Shown piece after piece: positions 45,804 to 54,691 of a DNA stretch of 64,000 nt (positions are counted from its first letter, which is position 1; each line of letters starts with the position of its first letter). This DNA comes from Sporichthya brevicatena (GTDB lineage Bacteria > Actinomycetota > Actinomycetes > Sporichthyales > Sporichthyaceae). The position numbers were made by a program, and so were the translations under genes. Where the stretch lies: contig NZ_BAAAHE010000038.1 of assembly GCF_039525035.1 (NCBI RefSeq), positions 1 through 64,000 of the forward strand, written 5' to 3'. The notes beneath the pieces are model-generated. The model was not told the DNA's origin. It saw only the letters and a list, made by a program, of their open reading frames with translations, and searched no databases.

Positions 45804-47276
45804 TCAGAGAGCGCCGAGGACGACGTCGACGGCGTGCTTGTGGGCGTCCGCGAGCTCGCCGCCGGTGTCGACGGGGACCGCGTCGGACCAGGGGTCGGCG
45901 TTCGCGCGCATCGCGGCGGCGATCTCGGCGTTCGCGTCGGACGGTCCGCGGCGGCCGACCATGCGGGCGTCGGCAACCTCGGCGGGGGCGACGCACTGCA
46001 GGCCGACGAGGACGGCGGCGGTGCGTTCCGCGAGGTCGCGGGCCTGCGCCCGCGGTGCCGCCGAGGTCCACGACCCGTCGAGGATCACCGACCGGCCGTG
46101 GGTGAGCAGCGCCTCGGCGCGTTCCATCACGGCCGCGTAGGTCGCGGCGATGTGCTCGGGCGCGTAGAGCCCGTCGCCGTAGCCGGCCGGTGCGGGGGTG
46201 TCGGGGTCGAGGCCGGCGAGCTCCTTGCGGACGCGGTCGGTGCTGATCACCGTGCAGTCGAGGTCGGCCGCAATCGCGTGGGCGAGCGTCGACTTGCCCG
46301 TGCCGGGCAGCCCACCGACGAGGATCAGGCGCACCGTCCCCGCCGCGAGGTGGTCGCGGCAGAGCTGGGCCAGCGCGCGGGCGGCGGCCGGTGCCTCGGG
46401 GTCGCCCTGGCGGGCGCGAACGCAGGTGACCTTGGCGCGGACCAGCGCGCGATACGCCTGGTAGTGGTGCACGAGCGAGGCGGGCGCGTCGTCGCCGGTG
46501 AGCCGCCGGTACTCGGTCAGCAGGAGCCGGCCGAGTTCGGGGGCGCCGAGGCGTTCGAGGTCCATCGCGAGGAATGCGATGTCGTCGATGCGGTCCACGT
46601 GACGCAGGTGGTCGTCGAACTCCAGGCAGTCGAGGATCTGCGGTCCCTCGGGCAGCAGGAAGATGTCGTCGGCGAGCAGGTCCCCGTGGCCGTCGACGAC
46701 GGCGCCGGCGGCGATCCGCGCGTCGAACAGCGCGGTCCGCCCGTCGAGGTAGCGAATCGCCGCGGCCTCGATCGCGTCCACGTCGTCGGTCCCGAGCGGT
46801 GCGTCGGGCCAGGACGCGATGAGCTCCCGGAGTTCGGCGATGCTCGACGCCCAGTTGGCGCGGATCGCCGCGACGGTCGCGTCGGCGTCGATGTCCGGGC
46901 GTCGGTCGCAGCCCGCGTGGAAGTCGGCGATGCGGCGAGCGATCTCGGTGAGCACCGCACCGTCGGCCCGGCCCTCCCGCGCGAGCGTGGCCAGCCGGGT
47001 CTCGGGCGGCATGCGGCGCATGACGATGACGGGCTCGGTGGCGTGCCCGTCGGGCAGGTGCAGCTCGGCCACGCCGAGGTAGGCCTCCGGGGCGAGGCGG
47101 CGGTTCAGCTCGACCTCGCGCCGGCAGACACGGTCGCGTTCGGCCACCGAGGTGAAGTCGCAGAACCCCAGGTCGACGGGTTTCTTCACCTTGTACGCGC
47201 GGTCGCCGAGGAGCAGCACCACGCCGGTGTGCGTCTCGTGCACCTGCGCGAAGGGGATGACGCTCGGTCCGGGCAC
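45804..47276 (-). CDS. Fused phosphotransferase-like and AAA/P-loop kinase protein (Rv2004c-like)
   Basis: A 490-residue protein. The N-terminal about 300 residues form an aminoglycoside-phosphotransferase-like fold, with VDGHGDLLADD as catalytic loop and a following LDCLEFDD metal-binding segment. The C-terminal about 170 residues are a small-molecule P-loop kinase with Walker A GGLPGTGKST near residue 325. GTG 47276 has GAGGAGG 6 bases upstream; earlier starts give only low-complexity sequence. Length and layout match mycobacterial Rv2004c (498 residues), a DosR-regulon member of unknown substrate. It is followed by a USP gene and diverges from the DevS-like kinase. Confidence 0.83.
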   Translation of the reverse strand: MPGPSVIPFAQVHETHTGVVLLLGDRAYKVKKPVDLGFCDFTSVAERDRVCRREVELNRRLAPEAYLGVAELHLPDGHATEPVIVMRRMPPETRLATLAREGRADGAVLTEIARRIADFHAGCDRRPDIDADATVAAIRANWASSIAELRELIASWPDAPLGTDDVDAIEAAAIRYLDGRTALFDARIAAGAVVDGHGDLLADDIFLLPEGPQILDCLEFDDHLRHVDRIDDIAFLAMDLERLGAPELGRLLLTEYRRLTGDDAPASLVHHYQAYRALVRAKVTCVRARQGDPEAPAAARALAQLCRDHLAAGTVRLILVGGLPGTGKSTLAHAIAADLDCTVISTDRVRKELAGLDPDTPAPAGYGDGLYAPEHIAATYAAVMERAEALLTHGRSVILDGSWTSAAPRAQARDLAERTAAVLVGLQCVAPAEVADARMVGRRGPSDANAEIAAAMRANADPWSDAVPVDTGGELADAHKHAVDVVLGAL

Positions 47277-47360
47277 GGCCGGCCTCCTCGGGGTTGCGGC
47301 TCGGGAGAAGGCTGCCCTTTCCCTGCGCGCGTGAACAGGGCCGCCCGGCACGGACCCGCC

Positions 47361-47374
47361 GGGCCGGTGGTCCC
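47361..47374 (-). promoter_or_regulatory. DosR-like box GGGACCACCGGCCC (reverse strand)
   Basis: Exact consensus match read on the - strand, 85 bases before the phosphotransferase-AAA start (47276) and 37 bases before the divergent sensor-kinase GTG (47411). It could make the kinase/USP unit inducible and let the two-component system regulate itself. Confidence 0.6.
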
Positions 47375-47410
47375 TGGTGCGGCGATTCCGGGGTCCGGCA
47401 TGCTGATCGG

Positions 47411-49132
47411 GTGACCGGTCCCGAACCGTCCTCCGAGCTGCCGCAGGTGCCGCTGCTCGAATTCGACCAACTGCTCTCGCAGCTGGTCGACCGCGCTCAG
47501 GAGCTGATGGGCACACAGAGTCGCCTTCGGGGGCTGCTGGCGGCGAACACGGCCATCATCGGCAACCTCGCGCTGCCCGTCGTGCTGCGGCGGATCGTCG
47601 AGGTCGCGTGTGAGCTGGTCAACGCCCGGTACGGCGCGCTCGGCGTCCTGGCCCCGGCCGGCGGGCTGGAGCAGTTCATCCACGTCGGCATGGACGACGA
47701 CGCGGTCGAGCGCATCGGTCACCTCCCCGCGGGCAAGGGACTGCTCGGTGCGCTGATCGACGAGCCGCAGCCGATTCGCCTGCAGAACATCGGGGACGAT
47801 CCGCGGTCGGTCGGCTTCCCCGCGAACCACCCCCCGATGGCGAGCTTCCTCGGGGTCCCGATCCGCGTCCGTGACGAGGTGTTCGGCAACCTCTACCTCT
47901 CCGAGTCCGCCTCCGGTCGGTTCTCGGAGGACGACGAACGCGTCGTCGTCGCCCTGGCCGCCACCGCCGGTGTCGTCATCGAGAACGCGCGCCTGTTCGA
48001 GCAGGCCAAGCGGCGGCAGGACTGGCTCCGTGCCTCCATGCGGATCCAGCAGCGGCTGATGGCGCCGGGCGGGGAGAACCCGCTGGAGCTGATCGCCCGT
48101 CAGGCACTGACGCTCGCGGAGGCGGACCTCGTCTCCGTCGTGCTCCCGTCCTCCGATCCGGACGTGCTGCAGGTCGCGGTGGCCGCGGGCGAGCGGGGCG
48201 CGGAGATCGTCGGGTACGCGTACCCGCGCGCGGACTCGATCGTGGGGCTCGCGCTGGAGACCGGGCGCCCGGTGATGCTCGGCGACGCCGCGACCGAGGA
48301 ACGGCACGTCGTGCACCTGACGCGCGTCCTCGAGGTCGGGGCCACGATGGTCGTCCCGCTCATCGGCACGGTGGGCACTCGCGGGGCGTTGACCGTGGCG
48401 CGCCAGCGCGGGCGGCGGCGCTTCGACGACGCGGATCTCGACATGGCGCTCGCGTTCGCGAACCACGCCGCGGTCGCGCTGGAGCTGGCCGACGCGCGCG
48501 TGGACCAGGAGCGCGTACTCCTGCTGGAGGACCGCGACCGGATCGCCCGCGACCTGCACGACCACGTGATTCAGCGGCTCTTCGCCGCCGGCATGACGCT
48601 GCAGGGCGCAGCCGGGCTCCGGGAGAGCGAGCGCGCGGCGCGGATCGACCGCGTCGTGACGGACATCGACGACGTCATCGCGCAGATCCGAACCTCGATC
48701 TTCGGTCTGCGCGGCACGTCGGGGCAGAAGCCGGCGACGCCGCGGGCGCGGATCCTCGAGGTCGCCGCGGAGACCACCGCGGTGCTCGGGTTCGAACCGC
48801 GGGTCCGGTTCGGCGGGCCCGTCGACACGATGGTCGGGCCGGAGATGGCGGACGACCTCGTCGCCGTCGCACGCGAGGCGTTGAGCAACGCCGCCCGGCA
48901 CGCCCAGGCGACCGCGGTGGAGCTCTCGCTGACGGTCACGGCCGAGGCGCTCACGCTGGAGGTCGTGGACGACGGTGTCGGGCTCGGGGAGTCCGCGCGC
49001 CGCAGCGGCCTGGAGAACATGCGCGTCCGCGCCGAGCAGTACGGCGGCACCCTGGAGGTCGGGCCCGCCCCGGCCGAGCACACGACACCGAACCGCGAAG
49101 GGACACACCTGCGATGGACGATTCCGCTGTGA
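47411..49132 (+). CDS. devS: Hypoxia/redox sensor histidine kinase, DevS/DosT-like
   Basis: A 573-residue soluble sensor kinase with GAF-A (about 55-205), GAF-B (about 225-365), a HisKA_3 dimerisation domain with phospho-acceptor His 383 (RDLHDHVIQRLF), and an HATPase domain (EALSNAARHA; DDGVGLG). GAF-A contains FPANHPPMASFLGVP, whose His 140 aligns with the haem-ligand His 149 of M. tuberculosis DevS, so gas or redox sensing by haem is likely. Length matches DosT (573). GTG 47411 has no strong ribosome-binding site, but no better in-frame start exists. It overlaps the regulator gene by 19 bases. Confidence 0.9.
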   Translation: MTGPEPSSELPQVPLLEFDQLLSQLVDRAQELMGTQSRLRGLLAANTAIIGNLALPVVLRRIVEVACELVNARYGALGVLAPAGGLEQFIHVGMDDDAVERIGHLPAGKGLLGALIDEPQPIRLQNIGDDPRSVGFPANHPPMASFLGVPIRVRDEVFGNLYLSESASGRFSEDDERVVVALAATAGVVIENARLFEQAKRRQDWLRASMRIQQRLMAPGGENPLELIARQALTLAEADLVSVVLPSSDPDVLQVAVAAGERGAEIVGYAYPRADSIVGLALETGRPVMLGDAATEERHVVHLTRVLEVGATMVVPLIGTVGTRGALTVARQRGRRRFDDADLDMALAFANHAAVALELADARVDQERVLLLEDRDRIARDLHDHVIQRLFAAGMTLQGAAGLRESERAARIDRVVTDIDDVIAQIRTSIFGLRGTSGQKPATPRARILEVAAETTAVLGFEPRVRFGGPVDTMVGPEMADDLVAVAREALSNAARHAQATAVELSLTVTAEALTLEVVDDGVGLGESARRSGLENMRVRAEQYGGTLEVGPAPAEHTTPNREGTHLRWTIPL

Positions 49133-49788
49133 ACCCGGAGGCGGACGAGCAGATCACCGTGTTCCTGCTCGACGACCACGAGATCGTGCGGCGCGGGATC
49201 GCCGACCTGCTCGAGGCCGCGCCCGACATCTCGGTCGTCGGCGACGCCGGCACCGCGGCGCAGGCGCTGCCGCGCATCAAGGCACTTGAGCCGAAGGTCG
49301 CCGTCCTCGACGGGCGACTCCCGGACGGCAGCGGCATCGACGTCTGCCGTGACGTGCGGTCCGCCGTCCCCGGGACGCGCTGCATCATCCTCACCTCCTA
49401 CGACGACGACGACGCGATCCTCGGCGCCGTCATGGCCGGCGCCGCGGGCTACCTGCTCAAGGAGATCAAGGGCAGCAACCTCGTCGACGCGATCCGGCAG
49501 GTCGCCGCGGGCCACTCACTGCTCGACCCGGCTGTGACCGAACGGGTCCTCACCCGCCTCCGCGAGGGCGACAAGGTCGACCCCCGCTGGGAAGCCCTGA
49601 CGGCCCGCGAGCGCGAGATCCTCGACCTCGTCACCGAGGGCATGACGAACCGTGAGATCGGCGAACGCCTCTTCCTCGCCGAGAAGACCGTCAAGAACTA
49701 CGTCTCCGTCATGCTCACCAAGCTCGGCATGGAGCGCCGCGCCCAGGCCGCGGTCTTCGGCGCCGAGATGCGCAAGAAGGAGCAGTAA
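49114..49788 (+). CDS. devR: LuxR/NarL-family response regulator, DevR/DosR-like
   Basis: A 224-residue regulator. The receiver domain (about 14-130) has the acidic pocket DDHE and phospho-Asp in VAVLDGRLPDG. A long linker and a C-terminal LuxR-type HTH follow (about 155-218; EKTVKNYVSVMLTKLGMERR). That recognition segment and the end RRAQAAVF match DevR almost residue for residue, so it should recognise DosR-type boxes, of which several occur in this window. ATG 49114 overlaps the sensor stop by 19 bases; GTG 49129 is an alternative. It is followed by tandem palindromes. Confidence 0.92.
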   Translation: MDDSAVNPEADEQITVFLLDDHEIVRRGIADLLEAAPDISVVGDAGTAAQALPRIKALEPKVAVLDGRLPDGSGIDVCRDVRSAVPGTRCIILTSYDDDDAILGAVMAGAAGYLLKEIKGSNLVDAIRQVAAGHSLLDPAVTERVLTRLREGDKVDPRWEALTAREREILDLVTEGMTNREIGERLFLAEKTVKNYVSVMLTKLGMERRAQAAVFGAEMRKKEQ

Positions 49789-49804
49789 CCCCGGACGCCG
49801 ACCC

Positions 49805-49831
49805 TGCACTGGAGATGACATCTCCAGTGCA
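49805..49831. terminator. Perfect 13-bp palindrome, element 1 of a tandem pair
   Basis: TGCACTGGAGATG (49805-49817) and CATCTCCAGTGCA (49819-49831) around a single A. It begins 16 bases after the devR stop. The core (GCACTGGAGATGACATCTCC) is partly repeated in the next element, so the pair forms a small repeat family, probably a bidirectional terminator between convergent genes. Confidence 0.6.
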
Positions 49832-49845
49832 CATGTGGGGGTCGG

Positions 49846-49880
49846 CCCCTGCACAAGAGATGTCATCTTCAGTGCAGGGG
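49846..49880. terminator. Imperfect 17-bp hairpin, element 2 of a tandem pair
   Basis: CCCCTGCAC....GTGCAGGGG with AGATG-T-CATCT inside (14 of 17 pairs match). It abuts the stop codon of the SulP gene (49881). The shared inner AGATG-N-CATCT links it to the previous element. Confidence 0.55.
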
Positions 49881-51554
49881 CTACGGGTGGTTCTGGAAGG
49901 CGGCGACGGCGGTCGGGAGCGTCGGGAAGAGGTGGTCGGCGCCGATGCGGTCGGTGAGGCCGGAGGCGTCGAGGTCGCGGCGGAGGTCCTGCTTCACCTG
50001 AGCCATGGCGAGCACCACACCCTGGGCCTTGAGTTCGGTGTGCAGGCGGGCGAGCACCTCGGCGGCGGTGACGTCGATCTCGACCATCGCCTCGACGTTC
50101 AGCACGACCCAGCGCGGCGGTGGTTCGGCGCCGCGGTAGGCGTCGAGCAGACGGCGGTGGAAGTTCTCCGCGTTCGCGAAGAACAACGGTGAGTCGTAGC
50201 GGTACACGAGCAGACCGGGGACGGTCTCCGCGTCGGGGTAGTCGGCGACGTCGTGCATGCCGGCCAGGCCCGGGACGAATCCCTGCACCGCGTCGTGCGG
50301 GCGGGCCACGCGGCGGAGCAGGTCGGCCAGCGACAGGACGACGGCCGCGAGGATGCCGTCGCGGACGCCGAGGGTGAGCACGGCCGCGGTCGTCGCGAGC
50401 GCGAGCAGCAGTTCGCTGCGCCGGAAGCGGTTGAGGTAGCGGAACTCGCCGATCTCGATCAGCCGCACGGCGGCGTAGAGGACGAGCGCGCCGAGCGCCG
50501 CGACGGGGAAGTCCGCCAGCACGTCGCGCAGGAGCACGAGCGTGAGGACCACCGTGGCCGCGGCGGCCAGGGAGTGGAACTGGGTGCGGCTGCCAACCGC
50601 GTCGCCCAGCGCGGTCCGGCTCCCGCTCGAGCTGACGGGGAACCCGCCGGCCGCGGCGGCGCCGAGGTTCGCGGCGCCGAGCGCGGTGAGCTCGCGACCG
50701 CCGGCGATCGTCTGGTTGCGCCGGCTCGCGAAGGCCCGTGCGGTCAGGACGTTGTCGGTGAAGCCGACGACGGCCAACCCGATGGCGGGGGCGATCAGCA
50801 GACGGACGTCGTCGCCCTCGATCAGGCCGAGGTCCGGGGACGCCGGGGCGCCCGGGAGCGAGCCGACGACCGCGATCCCGTGCCGGTCCAGGTCGAAGAG
50901 CGCGACGACGGCGGTCGCGCCGAGCACGGCGACGAGCGCTCCGGGCACCTGGGGCCGCCATCGCTGCAGCGCGATCATCAGGACGAGGACCGCCGCCGCG
51001 AGGGTCAGGGTCGGGCCGTGGAAGTCGGCGCGGTGCCGCCACCAGCTGTCGAGCTGCTCGGCGATGGATTCGCCCTCGATCGGGGTGCGGGTGACGTTCT
51101 TCAGCTGACCCACCGTCATGAGGACGGCGACGCCGGCGAGGTAGCCGACCAGCACGGGCTTCGACAGCAGGTCGGCCAGGGCGCCGAGCCGGGCCGCGGA
51201 GGCGATCAGGCAGATCGTGCCGACCATCGCGGCCAGCAGGACGGCGAGGGCGGCGTAACGGTCGGGCGAGCCGGCCGCGAGGGGCCCGAGGGCGGCCGCG
51301 GTCATCAGGGCGGTCGTGGACTCCGGGCCGACCGAGAGCTGGCGCGAGCTGCCGAGCACCGCGTAGACGGTCAGCGCGGCGACAGCCGCCCACAACCCGG
51401 CCGCGGGCGGGAGGCCGGCGACCTGGGCGTACGCCATCACCTGCGGGATGAGGTACGCGGCGACGGTCACACCGGCGGGCACGTCGTGACGCAGGTCGGC
51501 ACGACGGTAGCCCCGCCACCACGGCGGCGCGACACTCTCGGCGGGGCGGAACAC
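49881..51554 (-). CDS. SulP-family anion (sulfate-type) transporter with STAS domain
   Basis: A 557-residue membrane transporter with about a dozen helices. The SulP signature regions YLIPQVMAYAQVAGLPP and LSVGPESTTALMTA are visible. A C-terminal STAS domain follows (about 425-550; VLNVEAMVEIDVTAAEVL). These blocks are very close to mycobacterial Rv1739c, a DosR-regulon SulP protein of similar length (560). GTG 51554 gives the Rv1739c-like N-terminus; ATG 51605 would add 17 residues, and neither has a good ribosome-binding site. A DosR-like box lies 60 bases upstream. Sulfate, bicarbonate or another anion is possible. Confidence 0.87.
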   Translation of the reverse strand: MFRPAESVAPPWWRGYRRADLRHDVPAGVTVAAYLIPQVMAYAQVAGLPPAAGLWAAVAALTVYAVLGSSRQLSVGPESTTALMTAAALGPLAAGSPDRYAALAVLLAAMVGTICLIASAARLGALADLLSKPVLVGYLAGVAVLMTVGQLKNVTRTPIEGESIAEQLDSWWRHRADFHGPTLTLAAAVLVLMIALQRWRPQVPGALVAVLGATAVVALFDLDRHGIAVVGSLPGAPASPDLGLIEGDDVRLLIAPAIGLAVVGFTDNVLTARAFASRRNQTIAGGRELTALGAANLGAAAAGGFPVSSSGSRTALGDAVGSRTQFHSLAAAATVVLTLVLLRDVLADFPVAALGALVLYAAVRLIEIGEFRYLNRFRRSELLLALATTAAVLTLGVRDGILAAVVLSLADLLRRVARPHDAVQGFVPGLAGMHDVADYPDAETVPGLLVYRYDSPLFFANAENFHRRLLDAYRGAEPPPRWVVLNVEAMVEIDVTAAEVLARLHTELKAQGVVLAMAQVKQDLRRDLDASGLTDRIGADHLFPTLPTAVAAFQNHP

Positions 51555-51613
51555 CGGACCAGCATTCCGGATGCCGCACCCGGTTCGGCAGAGCCCGGGA
51601 GTCATACCGGGAG

Positions 51614-51627
51614 GTGACCATCGGCCC
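51614..51627. promoter_or_regulatory. DosR-like box GTGACCATCGGCCC
   Basis: One mismatch to the consensus. It is 82 bases before the tandem USP start at 51709 and 60 bases from the divergent SulP start, so it probably controls both. Confidence 0.55.
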
Positions 51628-51708
51628 TGCGGATCCGGGCGGAGTGGACCTGACCTCGGGGCGGTCCCGGGAGCGACGCTGGGAGCACCTCGAACGAAGG
51701 ACATGGTC

Positions 51709-52572
51709 ATGACGCTCTCGACGTCGCCCCGCGTGGTCGTCGGCTACGACGGCACTCCCACCGCCCGGGCCGCGCTGGCGGTCGCCGCCCGCGAGGCCGC
51801 CCGCCGCGGTCGGACGCTGCTGATCGTCCACGCCGAGGACGAGGGTTGGGACCTCGTCCGCAACGGCGAGCAGGGCCTGGATCCGCTCGCCGAGGCCGTG
51901 GAACTCGTCGGCACGACCCTGCCCCGCGGGCGCGTGACCGTGCTGGACCGGCTCGGCCCGGCGGCGACGGTGCTGTGCGAGCAGGCCGAGAACGCGGAGC
52001 TGCTCGTCGTCGGCCGCGGCAACGTGGGTCTGCTCGCGGTGCTGATGGGCTCGGTCGCGATCGACGTCGCGTCGAACGCGTCCTGTCCGGTGCTGGTCGT
52101 CGGCGACGGCGGATCCGCCGCCCCCGAGACCGGGCCGGTCGTCGCCGGGGTCGACCGCCACCACGCCGAGGAGGTCCTCGAAGCCGCGTTCCGGGAGGCC
52201 GAGCTCCGGGGGGCACCGCTGCTCGTCGTCCACAGCTGGAGCAGCCTGCACTGGCTCGGGCCGGACGGCCTGGTGACCTTCGACGCCGACTCCGAACTCC
52301 TGCGCGAGCAGCACCTCGACTGGCTGCACGACCTCGTCGACCGGTACGCCGGCAAGCACCCCGACGTCGAGGTGACCCAGGCGCCGCGCGAGGGCCGCGC
52401 CGCCGATGTGCTCCTGTCCGCGAGCGGCGGTGCCGGCCTGATGATCGTCGGCACCCGCGGCCGGGGTCCGGTGAGGGGGATGCTCCTCGGCTCCGTCGGC
52501 CAGAAGCTCGTCCGCCACGCCCGCTGCCCCGTCCTGGTGGTCCGTGGCGACGACCCCGAGCGCACGACGTAG
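51709..52572 (+). CDS. Tandem (two-domain) universal stress protein
   Basis: A 287-residue protein with two USP domains, about 1-140 and 145-280. The first loop is VVGRGNVGLLAVLMGSVA, slightly degenerate; the second is complete (IVGTRGRGPVRGMLLGSVG). Residues VVHSWSSLHWLGPDG in the second domain resemble mycobacterial tandem USPs of the DosR regulon. ATG 51709 is chosen because GAAGGA is 8 bases upstream; ATG 51703 would be too close. It diverges from sulP across a DosR-like box and is followed 10 bases later by a broken USP gene. Confidence 0.87.
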   Translation: MTLSTSPRVVVGYDGTPTARAALAVAAREAARRGRTLLIVHAEDEGWDLVRNGEQGLDPLAEAVELVGTTLPRGRVTVLDRLGPAATVLCEQAENAELLVVGRGNVGLLAVLMGSVAIDVASNASCPVLVVGDGGSAAPETGPVVAGVDRHHAEEVLEAAFREAELRGAPLLVVHSWSSLHWLGPDGLVTFDADSELLREQHLDWLHDLVDRYAGKHPDVEVTQAPREGRAADVLLSASGGAGLMIVGTRGRGPVRGMLLGSVGQKLVRHARCPVLVVRGDDPERTT

Positions 52573-52581
52573 GAGCCGGCG

Positions 52582-53141
52582 ATGGAGACGAATCGGACCG
52601 TCGTGGTCGGACTGGACGACAGCCCCAACGCCGCGCACGCGTTGCGCTGGGCCGCCCATGAGGCGAGGGCGCGGGGCTGGGCGCTGCGCCTGGTCCACGG
52701 CCTGCCCGCGCCGGCGGCCGGCGCCGACGACGTGGCCGGGAAGACCGCCCGCGCCGCCGGTGAGGCGATGCTCGCCGAGGCCGCGGCCCGGGCCCGTCGG
52801 ACCGGGGTCGCGGCCTCGGCTGGACCGTCGTCGACCGGCCCGCGGCGGCGACCCTCGTCGAGCACTCCGAGGACGCCGCCCTGCTCGTGGTGGGTGCCCG
52901 GGACGGGGGAGCACGACTGGGACGCGGCAGCGACTCCGTCGGCGCGCACGTCAGCCGGTTCGCCCGGTGCCCGGTCGTGGTCGTCCCGCCGGATGCGCCG
53001 GTCGGCTCCGGCACCGCGGAGGAGGACCTGCTCGTCGTCCCGGCGCCGGACCCCGGCGCGGACCTGAGCAGCGCCGAACTGGTCGAGCTGACGACGCTGC
53101 GGCATGCGCACTGCCCGGTCGTGTTCGTCCGGGCGCAGTAG
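52582..53141 (+). pseudogene. Universal stress protein gene broken by a one-base deletion
   Basis: ATG 52582 begins a USP (VVVGLDDSPNAAHALRWA) that reads normally to about residue 79. It then loses frame at about 52819-52821. The rest continues in another frame to 53141: TVVDRPAAATLVEHSEDAALL, then VVGARDGG and CPVVVVPP. Adding one base between GC and TGG restores a single about 186-residue protein. Even then the ATP loop is degenerate. The intact codon bias on both sides suggests a recent lesion or a sequencing error. Without repair only the first frame, ending about 53067 in out-of-frame sequence, would be made. Confidence 0.72.
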
Positions 53142-54041
53142 TCAGGCGGGCGCGCCGGTGCCCGCGGGCACGACGAGCACCGGTCGGTGCGCGTGATGCA
53201 GCGTCGCCATGGCGACGCTGCCGAGGAGCAACTCCCGCACGGTGCTCCGGCCCCGCGAGCCGACCACGACGACGCCGGCACGCAGTTCCTGGGCGCTCTC
53301 CCGCAACTCGCCGGCGATCCCGCGGGCGAGCGGTGGCTGACGCGCCGGGCGCCGCAGCCGGGCGACCTCGCGGTCGGGGAGCGTGGCGGTGTCGAGGTCC
53401 GTGGCCTCTTCGTCGGACCCGACGGCCGCGACCACGACCTCCCGGTCCGGGAACAGGTCCGCGGCCGTCCGCAGCGCCGCGCGAGCGCCGTGCGACCCGT
53501 CCCAGCCGACGACGACGGGGCCACGCGCGACCGCTTCGTACTCCGCGCTCAGCAGGGGTTGCGGCACGACCAGTACCGGCGCCGGGCTGTGGTGCACGAC
53601 GAGGTCGGAGACGCTGCCGAGTGCCGCCGGGGCGCCGGCGAGGCCGCGGGACCCGGTCACCACGAGGTGGGCGCCGAGTTCCTCGACGACCGACGCGAGG
53701 GCGATCCCCTCACCCCCGAACGTGCGCTGCCGGACGGTGCCGGCCCGCCAGCCGACGGCCTGGGCGAGGGCGGCCCCGGTCCGGGTGACGAGCCCGGCCT
53801 GGTGCGCGCCCTCCCGCTCGATCGCGTCGGCGAACTCCGTCACCGACGACACCTGCCGGCTCAGGTGCTGCCGGGCACCCGGGTCCAGGGGAGGGGCGGT
53901 CCACAGGTAGGTGACGGCGGCCTGCGCGGTGGGGACCAGCTTGGCGGCGACGTCGATGGCGGCGTTCGCGCCGAGCGACCCGTCGTATGCGACCACGACG
54001 CGGGCCCCGGCCTGCGTGTCCCACGTGAACCCGTCGATCAT
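53142..54041 (-). CDS. Tandem (two-domain) universal stress protein
   Basis: A 299-residue protein with two USP domains, about 12-150 and 165-298. It has VVVAYDGSLGANAAIDVAA at the start. The first loop is VTGSRGLAGAPAALGSVSD; the second is complete (VVGSRGRSTVRELLLGSVA). The N-terminal loop between strands holds a 20-residue insert (WTAPPLDPGARQHL). It is convergent with the broken USP gene, and the two stops are adjacent. A weak DosR-like palindrome lies 74 bases upstream of its ATG. Confidence 0.85.
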   Translation of the reverse strand: MIDGFTWDTQAGARVVVAYDGSLGANAAIDVAAKLVPTAQAAVTYLWTAPPLDPGARQHLSRQVSSVTEFADAIEREGAHQAGLVTRTGAALAQAVGWRAGTVRQRTFGGEGIALASVVEELGAHLVVTGSRGLAGAPAALGSVSDLVVHHSPAPVLVVPQPLLSAEYEAVARGPVVVGWDGSHGARAALRTAADLFPDREVVVAAVGSDEEATDLDTATLPDREVARLRRPARQPPLARGIAGELRESAQELRAGVVVVGSRGRSTVRELLLGSVAMATLHHAHRPVLVVPAGTGAPA

Positions 54042-54114
54042 CCGCTGCTCCCACGTCCGTCGGCGGGCCGAGTCTAGGGCTCAGCTCCCGTGATCAGCGG
54101 CCGATAGGGATCGC

Positions 54115-54128
54115 GGAACCGCCGTCCC
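54115..54128 (-). promoter_or_regulatory. Weak DosR-like palindrome GGGACGGCGGTTCC (reverse strand)
   Basis: Fits GGGAC-N4-GTCCC with one mismatch but not the local GGGACC-NN-CGGCCC form. It is 74 bases before the USP start at 54041 and only 12 bases before the PAS-protein start at 54140. Chance is a real possibility. Confidence 0.3.
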
Positions 54129-54139
54129 CAGGGGAAGAG

Positions 54140-54691
54140 ATGCGCACTGCGATCACACCAACCGGTCAGGAACGCACCTTCGACGACGACGAGATCATCG
54201 TCAGCAAGACCGACCCCCAGGGTCGGATCATGTACGTCAACGACGTCTTCCTGCGGGTCTCGGCCTTCGCGGAGGACGAGCTGATCGGGCAGCCGCACAA
54301 CATCATTCGGCACCCGGACATGCCGCGGTCGGTGTTCCGGCTCCTGTGGGAGACGCTCGGGTCCGGGCGTGAGCTGTTCGCCTACATCGTCAACCTCGCG
54401 GCCGACGGCGCGCACTACTGGGTGCTCGCGCACGTCACGCCGACCTTCGACGGCCGCGGGCAGATCGTCGGGTTCCACTCGAACCGGCGCACCGCGGCCC
54501 CGAGCGCGCTGGCGCAGGTCGAGCCTGTGTACGCCGAGCTGCTGCGCGAGGAGCGCCGGCACACGAGCGCCCCGGCGGCCGCCGCGGCGGGCGCGCGCCT
54601 GTTCGCCGACAAGCTGGCCGAGCAGGGACTGAGTTACGACGAGTGGGTCTGGTCCCTCGACACCGAGCGCCTGACGGGAGCCGCCCGATGA
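54140..54691 (+). CDS. PAS-domain protein, Aer-like redox/oxygen sensor input
   Basis: A 183-residue cytoplasmic protein with a single PAS domain (about 15-120) of the aerotaxis-receptor type. ELIGQPHNIIRHPDMP matches the region of Aer PAS that binds FAD. A helical tail (about 125-183) follows, rich in Ala and Glu. There is no kinase, HAMP or membrane segment. Its stop overlaps the start of the chemoreceptor gene (ATGA), so the two probably act together as a split Aer: sensor on one chain, signalling rods on the other (inference). AGGGGAAGAG precedes ATG 54140. Confidence 0.85.
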   Translation: MRTAITPTGQERTFDDDEIIVSKTDPQGRIMYVNDVFLRVSAFAEDELIGQPHNIIRHPDMPRSVFRLLWETLGSGRELFAYIVNLAADGAHYWVLAHVTPTFDGRGQIVGFHSNRRTAAPSALAQVEPVYAELLREERRHTSAPAAAAAGARLFADKLAEQGLSYDEWVWSLDTERLTGAAR

